64,000 nucleotides of DNA from Sphingobium sp. JS3065 (GCF_026427355.1 NZ_CP102665.1:496001-560000); one strand, 5' to 3'; counted from the first letter of the stretch, positions 48,583-57,526 are shown. Made by a program: numbers and translations. The notes: generated by a model from the letters alone, not told the origin.

Positions 48583-48629
48583 ATCCATCTCCCGCCCCAT
48601 CCCGAAACGCAAGGCAGGGGGAACTCGCA

Positions 48630-49850
48630 ATGAAGCTCGCCATCACCAACGGCAAACTGGCCGACCCGACAGGCAAAGACCTGACCCCCGGCATCATCCT
48701 GATAGAGGATGACCGCATCCTCGCCTCAGGCGATATCGCCGTGCCCCAGGACGCCGAAACCATCGACGCCGCCGGGCTGGTCGTCGCGCCCGGCCTGATC
48801 GACCTGGGCGTGTTCGCCACCGACAAGCCCGCCTTCCACTTCGGCGGCATCACCCGCGCCGCGCTGATGCCGGACCAGTCCTCCCCGCTGGACGACGCAG
48901 GCCTCATCCGTCAGGCCACTCGCGCCGGAAAACCCGATTTCTGGGTCCACCCCATCGCCGCCGCCACCCGGGGCCTCAAGGGCGCGGAACTGGCCGAAAT
49001 CGGCATGATGCAGGCGGCGGGCGCCAAGGCCGTGGGCACCGGCCGCCAATGGATCGCGGATTCGGGCGTCATGATGCGCGTGTTGTCCTATGCCTCCGGC
49101 CTTGGCCTCACCGTCATCACCCACGCGGAGGATAGCGGCCTCGCGGGCAAGGCCGTCGCGACCAGCGGCGAGACGGCGACCCGCCTCGGCCTGCCCCACG
49201 CCCCGGCCTGCGCCGAAGCCATGGCCATCGCCCGCGACATCATGCTGGCCCGCGCCACCGGGGCGGCGATCCATTTCCGTCTGGTGACCACTAAAGCAGG
49301 CTTCGACCTGATCCGCGCCGCCAAGGCGGAGGGATTGCAGGTGACGTGCGGCATCAGCCCGGCCTATCTCTTCCTGTCCGACAATGCGGTGACGGATTTC
49401 CGCACCTTCGCCCGCCTCTCGCCCCCGCTGCGGTCGGAGGATGACCGGAAGGCCTCCATCGCGGCGGTGGCGGACGGCACGGTCGACGTCATCACCTCCA
49501 GCCACGACCCGCGCGGGCCAGAGGACAAGCGCCTGCCCTTCGCCGATGCCGCGCCGGGCATGGCGGGGGCGGAAACTTTGCTGGCCCTGTCGCTCAACCT
49601 GGTGCGGGATGGGCATGTGTCGCTCTGCCGCCTGATGACGCTGCTCAGCGCCAATCCGGCACGGATATTGGGCGTCGACGCGGGCGGCTTCGCGCCGGGC
49701 AGCGCGGCGGACCTGATCTTCGTCGACCCCGACGCGCCCTGGATCGTCGATTCGGAGAAAATGGCGGCCCAGGCCGGAAACACCCCCTTCCACCGCATGC
49801 CCGTGCAGGGCCGCGTGCGACGGATCATGAAGGGCGGAAATTTCCTCTAG
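48630..49850 (+). CDS. Dihydroorotase-like protein, probably non-catalytic (PyrC')
   Basis: A 406-residue amidohydrolase-fold protein after pyrB. The family N-terminus is intact (VVAPGLIDLGVF), but where active dihydroorotases have HxH zinc ligands right after GLID there is LGVF. The late motif normally DHAP reads SHDPRGPEDK. HAED is kept. With the metal site missing it is almost certainly inactive, like the PyrC' partner that supports ATCase assembly in Pseudomonas-type enzymes. A true dihydroorotase should be elsewhere in the genome. ATG 48630 is preceded by GGGGGAAC. Confidence 0.88.
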   Translation: MKLAITNGKLADPTGKDLTPGIILIEDDRILASGDIAVPQDAETIDAAGLVVAPGLIDLGVFATDKPAFHFGGITRAALMPDQSSPLDDAGLIRQATRAGKPDFWVHPIAAATRGLKGAELAEIGMMQAAGAKAVGTGRQWIADSGVMMRVLSYASGLGLTVITHAEDSGLAGKAVATSGETATRLGLPHAPACAEAMAIARDIMLARATGAAIHFRLVTTKAGFDLIRAAKAEGLQVTCGISPAYLFLSDNAVTDFRTFARLSPPLRSEDDRKASIAAVADGTVDVITSSHDPRGPEDKRLPFADAAPGMAGAETLLALSLNLVRDGHVSLCRLMTLLSANPARILGVDAGGFAPGSAADLIFVDPDAPWIVDSEKMAAQAGNTPFHRMPVQGRVRRIMKGGNFL

Positions 49851-49861
49851 AGTGATTTCAA

Positions 49862-49954
49862 GTGAAATGTTCCATTTCACGGCTCGGAAATCACGGCAAG
49901 CAAAGAAAACTGAAAGCATATTCCGATTCAATCCAATCGGAACATGCTCTCAGT
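49862..49954. terminator. Two consecutive hairpins after pyrC'
   Basis: GTGAAATG-TTC-CATTTCAC (49862-49880) begins 11 bases after the stop. A second, longer hairpin (49909-49954) has 20-base arms, 18 matching, with the right arm AATCGGAACATGCTCTCAGT. They probably end the pyr transcript. The second looks like a dispersed sphingomonad repeat rather than a classical T-tailed terminator. Confidence 0.5.
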
Positions 49955-50018
49955 TTCCCGCTTGCCCAACCCGGTCCGCCACGCTAAAGCGCCCTCCTTC
50001 GCTGGCCCCGGCCAGTGC

Positions 50019-50094
50019 AGGAGTGTAGCTCAGTTGGTAGAGCGTCGGTCTCCAAAACCGAATGCCGGGGGTTCGAGTCCCTCCACTCCTGCCA
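50019..50094 (+). tRNA. trnW: tRNA-Trp (CCA anticodon)
   Basis: 76 bases including an encoded 3' CCA. Acceptor stem AGGAGTG pairs with CACTCCT, the D-arm is GCTC-AGTTGGTA-GAGC, the anticodon loop CTCCAAA carries CCA at 50052-50054, and the T-arm contains GGTTCGAGTCC. It stands just upstream of secE, the classic order in many bacteria. Confidence 0.98.
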
Positions 50095-50264
50095 AGCGAA
50101 CTGGCCGCGAAGCCTTGTATATACAGGGTTTCGCGGCTAAGTGCGCTGAACGAAGAATGGGTCGCGGAGCGCGGCCGCACCCCCGGACGCCAAACAGGGC
50201 GGGATCGGGAGGGCGGACTGTTGCTTCGCGCTTTGGTGTTGTTTTGAAGGGTTTGGTGCGGGCG

Positions 50265-50471
50265 ATGGCGAAGGTTTCTCCGGGCGAATTCGTCAATCAG
50301 GTGCAGACCGAGGGGAAGAAGATCGTGTGGCCCACCGGCCGCGAAACGATCATGACCGGCGTGATGGTCGTCATCATGACCTCTCTGCTGGGCCTGTTCT
50401 TCTTCGGCATCGACACCTTCTTCGGTGCGATCGTGCAATGGCTGCTGGCCTTTGCGGCCGGTCAGGCCTGA
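50265..50471 (+). CDS. secE: Preprotein translocase subunit SecE
   Basis: A 68-residue single-span inner-membrane protein of the Sec translocon. The conserved cytoplasmic helix (VNQVQTEGKKIVWPTGRET) is followed by one membrane segment (MTGVMVVIMTSLLGLFFFGI). ATG 50265 is in frame and gives the short alphaproteobacterial form. Order tRNA-Trp, secE, nusG, rplK, rplA. Confidence 0.95.
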   Translation: MAKVSPGEFVNQVQTEGKKIVWPTGRETIMTGVMVVIMTSLLGLFFFGIDTFFGAIVQWLLAFAAGQA

Positions 50472-50504
50472 TGATTTTGATTGGCGGGAGTTTGAGACGG
50501 TAAC

Positions 50505-51041
50505 ATGGCGCGCTGGTACATCATCCACGCCTATTCGGGCTTCGAGAACAAGGTCAAGGAATCGATCCTGTCCGAAGCCGAGCGCATGGGCCTCTCCCAA
50601 CTGGTCGAGCAGGTGGAAGTCCCCACCGAGACCGTGACAGAGGTGAAGCGCGGCAAGAAGGTGCAGGTCGAGCGCAAGTTCATGCCCGGCTATGTCCTGG
50701 CCAAGCTGGCGATGAACGACGACATCTATCACCTGGTCAAGAACACGCCCAAGGTGACGGGTTTCCTGGGTTCCTCCGGCAAGCCGCAGGCGATCAGCGA
50801 GGCGGACGCCGCCCGCTATTTCGGCGCCCAGAAGGAAGCGGAGGCCGCGCCCAAGCACAAGGTCAGCGTCGATTACGAGATCGGCGACAGCGTCAAGGTG
50901 CTGGACGGCCCCTTCGCCAGCTTCAACGGCACGGTCGAGGAACTGGATTTCGAAAAGAACCGGGTCAAGGTGTCCGTGTCGATCTTCGGCCGCGCCACCC
51001 CGGTCGAACTGGACTTCGAACAGGTCGAACTGTCGAAGTAA
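50505..51041 (+). CDS. nusG: Transcription termination/antitermination factor NusG
   Basis: A 178-residue NusG with NGN domain ([31 protein letters not shown]) and C-terminal KOW domain ([20 protein letters not shown]). It binds RNA polymerase and couples it to Rho or the ribosome. It follows secE by 33 bases, with GGGAG upstream of ATG 50505. Confidence 0.97.
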   Translation: MARWYIIHAYSGFENKVKESILSEAERMGLSQLVEQVEVPTETVTEVKRGKKVQVERKFMPGYVLAKLAMNDDIYHLVKNTPKVTGFLGSSGKPQAISEADAARYFGAQKEAEAAPKHKVSVDYEIGDSVKVLDGPFASFNGTVEELDFEKNRVKVSVSIFGRATPVELDFEQVELSK

Positions 51042-51046
51042 GAATT

Positions 51047-51120
51047 CCCTCTCCCGCAAGCGGGAGAGGGCAGCGAGACTTACCGAGCCGCAAGGCGAGG
51101 TTAGTCGCAGCGGGAGAGGG
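51047..51120. repeat. Hairpin repeat downstream of nusG
   Basis: A perfect 24-base palindrome (CCCTCTCCCGCA with its complement, 51047-51070) begins 5 bases after nusG. The right half is repeated at 51111-51120 (CGGGAGAGGG), and CGAGCCGCAAGGCGAGG lies between. It is related to the hairpins at 15016 and 14859. It may also reduce transcription into rplK. Confidence 0.6.
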
Positions 51121-51141
51121 CAAACCCCGTCTCCAAATCAT

Positions 51142-51175
51142 GCGGGAGGCGTCCTTCGGGTCGCCGTCTGACCGC
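51142..51175 (+). promoter_or_regulatory. Possible ribosomal protein L1 binding leader
   Basis: Upstream of rplK, outer stem GCGG/CCGC encloses GGAGGCGTCC-TTCG-GGTCGCC and TCTGA on the 3' side. This resembles the L1-binding hairpin in the 5' leader of rplK-rplA operons, which mimics the 23S rRNA L1 site (GGGAGG with an asymmetric internal loop). Autoregulation by L1 would fit. The match is by eye only. Confidence 0.4.
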
Positions 51176-51228
51176 TAAACTTGAACCGGGCGCGTCTTCG
51201 GACACGTCCAGCAACAGAGTGAGTGACA

Positions 51229-51660
51229 ATGGCCAAGAAGATTACGGGCTATATCAAGCTCCAGGTGCCCGCTGGAGCCGCCAACCCCTCGCCGCCGATC
51301 GGTCCGGCGCTGGGTCAGCGCGGTGTGAACATCATGGAATTCTGCAAGGCGTTCAACGCCTCGACGGAAAAGATGGAAAAGGGCACCCCGCTGCCGACCA
51401 TCATCACCGTCTATGCGGACCGTTCTTTCAGCTTCGTCACGAAGCAGCCGCCCGCCACCTATCTGATCAAGAAGGCCGTCAACCTGAAGTCGGGTTCCAA
51501 GGAACCGGGCAAGGTCGTCGCCGGCAAGATCACCCGCGCCCAGCTCGCCGAAATCGCGCAGGCCAAGATGGTTGACCTGAACGCGAACGACATCGACGCG
51601 GCGACGAAGATCATCGAAGGCTCCGCCCGCGCGATGGGCCTCGAAGTGGTGGAGGGCTAA
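51229..51660 (+). CDS. rplK: 50S ribosomal protein L11
   Basis: A 143-residue L11: N-terminal domain ([23 protein letters not shown]) and C-terminal rRNA-binding domain ending in GTARSMG-like [13 protein letters not shown] 51229 ([10 protein letters not shown]) is the true start; the GTG two codons earlier is not needed. rplA follows four bases after the stop. Confidence 0.98.
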   Translation: MAKKITGYIKLQVPAGAANPSPPIGPALGQRGVNIMEFCKAFNASTEKMEKGTPLPTIITVYADRSFSFVTKQPPATYLIKKAVNLKSGSKEPGKVVAGKITRAQLAEIAQAKMVDLNANDIDAATKIIEGSARAMGLEVVEG

Positions 51661-51664
51661 GAGC

Positions 51665-52363
51665 ATGGCAAAGCTGACGAAGAAGGCGAAGGCCCTGGCC
51701 GCTGCCGTTGACAAGGAAAAGCTGCACGGCGTCGATGAGGCGCTGGGCCTGATCAAGACCCACGCGACCGCCAAGTTCGACGAAAGCGTCGAAATCGCGA
51801 TCAACCTGGGCGTCGATCCGCGTCACGCCGACCAGATGGTCCGTGGCGTCGTCACCCTGCCCGCGGGCACCGGCAAGGACGTCCGCGTCGCCGTGTTCGC
51901 CCGTGGCGACAAGGCTGACGCCGCGACCGCCGCCGGCGCCGACATTGTGGGCGCCGAAGACCTGCTGGAATCGATCCAGGCTGGCAATATCGACTTCCAG
52001 CGCGTGATCGCGACCCCCGACATGATGGGTCTGGTCGGCCGTCTGGGCAAGGTTCTGGGTCCGAAGGGCCTGATGCCGAACCCGAAGCTGGGCACCGTGA
52101 CGCCGAACGTCGCCGAAGCGGTCAAGGCCGCCAAGGGCGGTCAGATCGAATTCCGCGTCGAAAAGGCGGGCATCATCCACGCTGGCCTGGGCAAGGCAAG
52201 CTTCAGCCAGGCCGATCTGCGCAAGAATTTCGACGCTTTCGTCGACGCGATCGTCAAGGCGAAGCCGTCGGGTTCGAAGGGCAAATATGTCCGCAAGATC
52301 GCCCTGTCCTCCTCGATGGGTCCGGGCGTGAAGGTCGACGTGGCGGAAGTCGCCTCGGTCTGA
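51665..52363 (+). CDS. rplA: 50S ribosomal protein L1
   Basis: A 232-residue L1 with the family phrases [50 protein letters not shown] and the C-terminal [11 protein letters not shown]. Immediately downstream of rplK. A strong terminator follows instead of rplJ-rplL-rpoBC. Confidence 0.98.
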   Translation: MAKLTKKAKALAAAVDKEKLHGVDEALGLIKTHATAKFDESVEIAINLGVDPRHADQMVRGVVTLPAGTGKDVRVAVFARGDKADAATAAGADIVGAEDLLESIQAGNIDFQRVIATPDMMGLVGRLGKVLGPKGLMPNPKLGTVTPNVAEAVKAAKGGQIEFRVEKAGIIHAGLGKASFSQADLRKNFDAFVDAIVKAKPSGSKGKYVRKIALSSSMGPGVKVDVAEVASV

Positions 52364-52388
52364 TCCCTTAGCGGATAAGCAATAAAGG

Positions 52389-52429
52389 GGCCGCCTTCCC
52401 TCTTTGCGGGGGAAGGCGGCCTTCTTGTT
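52389..52429 (+). terminator. Rho-independent terminator after rplA
   Basis: GGCCGCCTTCCC and GGGAAGGCGGCC form a perfect 12-bp stem with a short loop, followed by TTCTTGTTT. It begins 26 bases after the rplA stop and should end the secE-nusG-rplKA transcript. Confidence 0.85.
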
Positions 52430-52575
52430 TGGATAGTTTCCCACCCTCCCCCCCGGAACGGTGTGAACTTCGGGGTGCGTGACCTTGCACCCCGGCTCCG
52501 GCAACGGCCGTAGCGCATCAGGTCTCTCAGTATCCGTCGGGAATGGCGGGTCGCCTTTTACCGATGGAAAACATA

Positions 52576-54321
52576 ATGTCTTTCGAACACCTCCCTCCCC
52601 TCCTCTCCGACGCGCTGACGCGAAAGGGCTATGAAAAGCTGACCCCGGTGCAGGCCGAAGTCACCCAGCCCGAAGCCGAAGGCCGCGACCTCATCGTGTC
52701 CGCGCAGACCGGCTCCGGCAAGACGGTCGCCTTCGGTCTCGCCATGGCGGGCGAACTGCTGGGCGAACAAAGCCGCCTGCCGCAAGCAGGCAAGCCTCTT
52801 GCGCTCGCCATCGCGCCGACCCGCGAACTGGCGTTGCAGGTCAGCCGCGAACTGGAATGGCTCTATGGCGAGGCCCGCGCCCGCATCGCAACTTGCGTGG
52901 GCGGCATGGACGCCTCCAAGGAACGCCGGGCGCTCAGCCATGGCGCGCACATCGTCGTCGGCACGCCGGGCCGCCTGCGCGACCATCTGGAACGCGGGGC
53001 GCTGGACCTCTCCGGCCTCAAGACCGTCGTGCTGGATGAAGCCGACGAAATGCTCGACATGGGCTTCCGCGAGGATCTGGAGGAGATACTCGACGGCGCG
53101 CCGCAGGAACGGCGCACCCTGCTCTTCTCCGCCACCATGCCCAAGCCGATCGTGGCGCTCGCCAAGCGTTACCAGAAGGATGCGCTGCGCATCTCCACCG
53201 TCAGCGACGAGCGTGGCCATGGCGACATCAGCTACCAGGCCCTGACCGTCGCCCCCGCCGACATCGAAAATGCCGTGGTCAACCTGCTACGCTATCATGA
53301 GGCGGAGACGGCGATCCTGTTCTGCGCGACCCGCGACAATGTGCGCCACCTGCACGCCAGCCTGACCGAGCGCGGCTTCGCTGCGGTGGCGCTGTCGGGC
53401 GAGCATAGCCAGAATGAGCGCAACCACGCGCTTCAGGCGCTGCGCGACCGCCGGGCGCGGGTGTGCGTGGCGACCGACGTGGCGGCCCGCGGCATCGACC
53501 TGCCCAACCTCAGCCTCGTCGTCCATGTCGAACTGCCCCGCGATGCGGAAACGATGCAGCACCGCTCCGGCCGCACCGGCCGCGCTGGCAAGAAGGGGAC
53601 GGCCGTGCTGATCGTCCCCTACCCCCGCCGCCGCCGGGTCGAATCCATGCTGCGCGGTGCGAAGATCCCGGTCGAATGGGGCACCCCGCCCAGCAGGGAA
53701 GCGATCCAGGAACAGGATAATGCCCGCCTGCGCGAAAAGCTGATGGATCGGGCCGAACTGGACGAGCAGGACTGGGCGCTGGGCGCCGAACTGCTGGAAG
53801 CGAAGTCCGCCAAGGAAATCGCCGCGATGCTGGTGAAGAGCGCCCGCGCCGCCCTGCCCGCGCCGGAGGAACTGCTGGACGCCAGCGAGGCGCCGCAGCG
53901 CCGCGACGGGCCGCGTCCGGGTTTCGAGGACACGGTCTGGTTCCGCATGGACATCGGCCGCCGCCAGAACGCCGATCCGCGCTGGATATTGCCGTTGATC
54001 TGCCGCCGCGGCCATGTGTCGCGGCAGGATATCGGCGCGATCCGCATCGCCGCCAATGAGACGATGTTCGAAATTCCCAGCGCCATCGCCTCGCGCTTCG
54101 TCAGCGCATTGAAGCGGACCGGAGAAGCCAGCGACGAGGGCGCGGATGTCGGCTTCGAGCAGGTCGAGGGCGCGCCACGCGAAGCCGCTCGCGAGAACCG
54201 CCGCGAAGGACCGCGGGGCAAGGGCCGTCCCAATGGCGATCGCGGTCCCCGCCCGCCCGCGCACAGCCCGCGCCCGTTCAAGGGCGGCCCCAACCGGGCC
54301 GGCCCCCGCAAGCCTCGCTGA
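52576..54321 (+). CDS. DEAD-box RNA helicase with DbpA-type RNA-binding domain
   Basis: A 581-residue ATP-dependent RNA helicase. The Q motif region and Walker A are in SAQTGSGKT, DEAD in VVLDEADEMLDMG, SAT in LLFSATMP, and the motif VI region is HRSGRTGRAGKKG. After about residue 450 comes a DbpA-like RNA-binding domain (FRMDIGRRQNADPRWILPLI), then a basic Arg/Gly/Pro tail. It probably works in large-subunit rRNA assembly or cold adaptation. Start: ATG 52576 (MSFEHLPPLL) has GGAAA close upstream; ATG 52564 is the alternative. It replaces rplJL as the neighbour of rplA. Confidence 0.92.
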   Translation: MSFEHLPPLLSDALTRKGYEKLTPVQAEVTQPEAEGRDLIVSAQTGSGKTVAFGLAMAGELLGEQSRLPQAGKPLALAIAPTRELALQVSRELEWLYGEARARIATCVGGMDASKERRALSHGAHIVVGTPGRLRDHLERGALDLSGLKTVVLDEADEMLDMGFREDLEEILDGAPQERRTLLFSATMPKPIVALAKRYQKDALRISTVSDERGHGDISYQALTVAPADIENAVVNLLRYHEAETAILFCATRDNVRHLHASLTERGFAAVALSGEHSQNERNHALQALRDRRARVCVATDVAARGIDLPNLSLVVHVELPRDAETMQHRSGRTGRAGKKGTAVLIVPYPRRRRVESMLRGAKIPVEWGTPPSREAIQEQDNARLREKLMDRAELDEQDWALGAELLEAKSAKEIAAMLVKSARAALPAPEELLDASEAPQRRDGPRPGFEDTVWFRMDIGRRQNADPRWILPLICRRGHVSRQDIGAIRIAANETMFEIPSAIASRFVSALKRTGEASDEGADVGFEQVEGAPREAARENRREGPRGKGRPNGDRGPRPPAHSPRPFKGGPNRAGPRKPR

Positions 54322-54327
54322 CATGGG

Positions 54328-54358
54328 AGGGCCGCTCCTGGACGGAGCGGCCCTTCTT
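54328..54358. terminator. Bidirectional terminator between helicase and antiporter genes
   Basis: AGGGCCGCTCC-TGGAC-GGAGCGGCCCT, an 11-bp perfect stem followed by TCTTTA on the plus strand, between two convergent stops. Confidence 0.8.
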
Positions 54359-54365
54359 TACGCGC

Positions 54366-55994
54366 CTATCCCGCCCCGCATAAGGCCAGCATCTTCGCCG
54401 CCAGTTCGCGTTCGCCCATCACGACATGGGGCACGCCCAATCCCTCCAGATGCGCGACCTCCGCGTCCGAATGCGCCCGGGCGATGACCTGGAGATCGGG
54501 GTTCAAATGGCGCGCATGTTCATGAATGGCCCCGCCTTCGAACCCCTCCGGCACCGCGATCAGCATGCGGCGCGCCTCGCAGATGCCGGCGGCGAGCAGG
54601 TGGCGGTCCTCCAACGCGCTGCCGCGCACGACCGACAGGCCCGCCTCCTCGGCTTCATCTGCGCGATCGGGATCGGTCTCCATCACCACGAAATGCGCCT
54701 TGCGTTCGGCAAGACGCTGCCCGATCAGCTTGCCCACCCGGCCATAGCCGACCAGGATGACATGGCCCATGCGCGGCTGTTCCGGCAGCTTTTCCGCTTC
54801 CTCCCGCTTGTTGCTCCGCACGATCAGGGAGAAGATCAGCGGATTGAGGAAGATCGACACGATCGCCCCCGCCAGAATCAGGTCGCGCGCTTCGGCGGGC
54901 AGGACGCCCAGTCCCGTGCCCAATGAGGCGAGGATGAAGGAAAATTCGCCGATCTGCGCCAGGCTGGCCGCGATGGTCAGCGCCGTGTCGCCGGGATGGC
55001 CGAAGGCGCGAACGATGGCGAAGGCGGCGATGGACTTGCCGACGATGATGATCGCCACCGTGGCCAGCAGGGGAAGCGGCTGATCGACCAGCACCGACGG
55101 GTTGAACAGCATGCCGACGGAAACGAAGAAAAGCACCGCGAAGGCATCCCGCAGGGGCAGCGTTTCCTCCGTGGCGCGGCGGCTCAAGGGCGTTTCGCCC
55201 AGGATCATGCCCGCGAAGAAGGCGCCCAGCGCGAAGGATACGTCGAACGCCACCGCCGCGCCGAAGGCCACGCCCAGCGCGATGGCCAGGACGGCAAGGC
55301 GGAACAGCTCCCGCGATCCGCTATGGACGACCCAATGCAGCGCCCAGGGAATGACCCGCCGCCCGACGATGAGCATCAGCGCGACGAAGCCCGCGACCTT
55401 GAGCGAGGTGCCCAGCAGCGGTGCGAGCAAGGCACCGGCATTGGCCCCGCCCGCCGCGTCGGCATTGTTCATCACACCGGCCAGCGCGGGCAGCAGCACC
55501 AGCGCCAGCACCATCACCAGATCCTCCACGATCAGCCAGCCGACCGCGATCCGGCCCCGGCGGGTATCCACCAGATTCGCCCCCTGCAAGGCGCGCAGCA
55601 GGACGACCGTGCTGGCGACCGACAGCGCAAGGCCGAAGGCCAACCCGCCCAACAGCGGCCAGCCCATATAATGCGCCAGCCCCATGCCCATCAGGGTCGC
55701 CACAGCGATCTGGCCAATCGCGCCGGGCACCGCGATATTCTTCACCGACAACAGGTCGCGCAGCGAAAAATGCAGGCCGACACCGAACATCAGCAATATG
55801 ACGCCGATTTCCGCCAGTTCATTGGCCAACCCGGCATCGGCCACGAAGCCGGGCGTGAAGGGACCGACGATGATCCCGGCGACCAGATAGCCGACCAGCG
55901 GCGACAATTTCAGGCGATGGGCGATGGCGCCCATGATGAAGGCGACGACAAGGCCCGCTACGATCGTTCCGATCAGGGGCGTGTGATGGGGCAT
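54366..55994 (-). CDS. CPA2 monovalent cation:proton antiporter with TrkA-N domain (YbaL/KefB-like)
   Basis: A 542-residue inner-membrane antiporter. Residues 1-385 form 12 or so hydrophobic segments of the Na/H exchanger fold (LVGYLVAGIIVGPFTPGF, FFVSVGMLFNPSV). Residues about 405-520 form a TrkA-N NAD-binding domain (HVILVGYGRVGKLIGQRLAE, then MAETDPDRADEAE-like VMETDPDRADEAE). No TrkA-C is evident. It likely exports K+ or Na+ in exchange for protons and is gated by NAD(H). ATG 55994 (MPHHTPLIGT) precedes the first segment. Confidence 0.92.
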   Translation of the reverse strand: MPHHTPLIGTIVAGLVVAFIMGAIAHRLKLSPLVGYLVAGIIVGPFTPGFVADAGLANELAEIGVILLMFGVGLHFSLRDLLSVKNIAVPGAIGQIAVATLMGMGLAHYMGWPLLGGLAFGLALSVASTVVLLRALQGANLVDTRRGRIAVGWLIVEDLVMVLALVLLPALAGVMNNADAAGGANAGALLAPLLGTSLKVAGFVALMLIVGRRVIPWALHWVVHSGSRELFRLAVLAIALGVAFGAAVAFDVSFALGAFFAGMILGETPLSRRATEETLPLRDAFAVLFFVSVGMLFNPSVLVDQPLPLLATVAIIIVGKSIAAFAIVRAFGHPGDTALTIAASLAQIGEFSFILASLGTGLGVLPAEARDLILAGAIVSIFLNPLIFSLIVRSNKREEAEKLPEQPRMGHVILVGYGRVGKLIGQRLAERKAHFVVMETDPDRADEAEEAGLSVVRGSALEDRHLLAAGICEARRMLIAVPEGFEGGAIHEHARHLNPDLQVIARAHSDAEVAHLEGLGVPHVVMGERELAAKMLALCGAG

Positions 55995-56054
55995 GCAGTA
56001 TCTTTCCCTGGCCGCCGGTGGGAACGCACCCTCCACCGGCGGCTTATCATATTT

Positions 56055-56195
56055 TCATTCAGCCACAGCCAGCATGGCCGCCGACAGCAGCGCGCCAGCC
56101 GCGCCCAGTCCCGCCAGCACGGCGGGCATGAACCACCGGGGCGGGCGCCGCCGGGACGAACCGGGGTCGCGCCGACGCGATCTTCCGCGAGTCAT
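56055..56195 (-). CDS. Small single-span membrane protein, unknown
   Basis: A 46-residue frame (MTRGRSRRRDPGSS to LAVAE) with a very basic N-terminal 20 residues and one membrane segment (FMPAVLAGLGAAGALLSAAM). AAGGAGCC lies 5-11 bases before ATG 56195, a convincing ribosome-binding site. It sits 60 bases upstream of the antiporter on the same strand, so it may be co-transcribed. No family recognised. Confidence 0.5.
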   Translation of the reverse strand: MTRGRSRRRDPGSSRRRPPRWFMPAVLAGLGAAGALLSAAMLAVAE

Positions 56196-56251
56196 GAGGA
56201 GGCTCCTTCTTTCCTGACGGCGGCCGCAAGGGGCCGCCAGAGAGCGATGCG

Positions 56252-56650
56252 TCAGGAAAAGGCGGGCGGCGCGCGAGCGCGCGGACGGGAAAGCAGGTGG
56301 AATGCAATCGGGGAAGGGAAGGAAGGAGCGAATCGGATCGGCTGGACCCGCAGGACAGCCGCCAGCGGCATCAGCGCCGCGGGCAACAGCCAGATCGCGG
56401 GGGCCATCAGCCGCGTCCGCCCATCGCCATCCGGCTCCGTCACTCGCAAGAGGACCGGATCCGCGTGGGCGCGGGCCTTCAGCACGACGCTGGTGGTCGC
56501 GGGGTTGAAGGCGGAGCCGGTGAGCCTGCTGGATGGCGGCCCCAGGGGCGCGAGCGCGCTGAGAAGCGCGACGCCGAGCGACAGCCACAAAGACAGGATG
56601 AAGAGCAGGCCGCCCGGCCCGGCTTCATTCCTGTATGGCGTCGGCGTCAT
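56252..56650 (-). CDS. Hypothetical protein with two hydrophobic segments
   Basis: A 132-residue frame starting MTPTPYRNEAGPGGLLF. Hydrophobic segments are at about 13-36 and 82-105; between them is a soluble stretch with a strand-rich character (VVLKARAHADPVLLRVTEPD). The C-terminus ends RARAPPAFS. GGAAGGG lies about 11 bases before ATG 56650. It may belong with the 46-residue gene and the antiporter. No family recognised; it could also be a chance frame, since GC-rich DNA is often open. Confidence 0.45.
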   Translation of the reverse strand: MTPTPYRNEAGPGGLLFILSLWLSLGVALLSALAPLGPPSSRLTGSAFNPATTSVVLKARAHADPVLLRVTEPDGDGRTRLMAPAIWLLPAALMPLAAVLRVQPIRFAPSFPSPIAFHLLSRPRARAPPAFS

Positions 56651-56728
56651 GTGCGGTGATATCCCTTCCGCAACGCAAGATAGGAACGGACAGGCCGAAA
56701 AACCAGCCCCGAAAGCGGCCCTTGCCGG

Positions 56729-56757
56729 TTGACATCGCCGAGTCATTCCAGTAGCGG
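56729..56757 (+). promoter_or_regulatory. Probable promoter of rplU-rpmA
   Basis: TTGACA (56729-56734), 17 bases, then a weaker TAGCGG at -10, 80 bases upstream of rplU. A small hairpin ATCTGC-GTAAA-GCAGAT (56801-56817) lies in the leader. Confidence 0.45.
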
Positions 56758-56838
56758 GCCACATTCCCGCGCGGGTCCAACAGGGCATTGTCCCTCGACG
56801 ATCTGCGTAAAGCAGATTTGAACAAGAAGAGAAGAGCC

Positions 56839-57135
56839 ATGTTCGCAGTCGTGCGCACGGGCGGCAAGCAATATCGCGTCGCCGCCGGAGACAAGATCGT
56901 CGTCGAGAAGCTGGCCGGAGAGGCTGGCGACAAGGTGACCCTGGATGACGTCCTGTTCGCTGGCGAAGGCAGCGACGTGAAGGACGCGGCCAAGCTGACC
57001 GTCGCCGCCGAAATCATCGCGCAGGCGAAGGGCGAGAAGGTCATCGTTTTCAAGAAGCGCCGCCGGCACAACTACCGTCGCCGCAACGGCCACCGCCAGA
57101 ATCACACGATCCTCAAGATCGTGTCGATCGCCTGA
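56839..57135 (+). CDS. rplU: 50S ribosomal protein L21
   Basis: A 98-residue L21 ([20 protein letters not shown], then [19 protein letters not shown] near the end). ATG 56839 follows GAAGAGAAGAG. rpmA follows 30 bases later, then obgE a little further on: the conserved rplU-rpmA-obg order. Confidence 0.98.
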   Translation: MFAVVRTGGKQYRVAAGDKIVVEKLAGEAGDKVTLDDVLFAGEGSDVKDAAKLTVAAEIIAQAKGEKVIVFKKRRRHNYRRRNGHRQNHTILKIVSIA

Positions 57136-57165
57136 GCCGCAGCAAAGTCACGAGGAGTTTGAGTC

Positions 57166-57435
57166 ATGGCACATAAGAAAGCTGGCGGTTCGTCGCGCAA
57201 CGGTCGCGATTCGGAATCGAAGCGCCTTGGCGTGAAGAAGTTCGGCGGTCAGGAAGTGATCGGCGGCAACATCATCATTCGCCAGCGCGGCACCCGCGTC
57301 TATCCGGGCCGCAATGTCGGCATGGGCAAGGACCATACGCTGTTCGCCCTGGGCGAAGGCCGCGTGGTATTCCACACCGGCAAGCTCGGCCGCAAATATG
57401 TGTCGGTCGACGCGATGGCCGAAGCAGCCGAATAA
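57166..57435 (+). CDS. rpmA: 50S ribosomal protein L27
   Basis: An 89-residue L27 ([20 protein letters not shown], then [40 protein letters not shown]). AGGAG 7 bases before ATG. The N-terminus begins directly with the mature AHKKAGG, so no Prp-type cleavage extension is present. Confidence 0.98.
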   Translation: MAHKKAGGSSRNGRDSESKRLGVKKFGGQEVIGGNIIIRQRGTRVYPGRNVGMGKDHTLFALGEGRVVFHTGKLGRKYVSVDAMAEAAE

Positions 57436-57526
57436 CGGACGATCGATGACGGATCGTCCCACGCAATCGGGGCGATCCTCCTGGCGGAACGGCTTACAGG
57501 CCACCGCCAGAGTTCGAGGGAAACAA

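Noticed and set aside
48298-48630. Minus-strand frame with MDPRLRGDD between pyrB and pyrC'
   Set aside because: This peptide is the translation of a widespread palindromic intergenic repeat, not a gene.
54996-56732. 578-codon plus-strand frame opposite the CPA2 antiporter
   Set aside because: Antisense of a full-length antiporter; Gln/Arg/His-rich, no motif.
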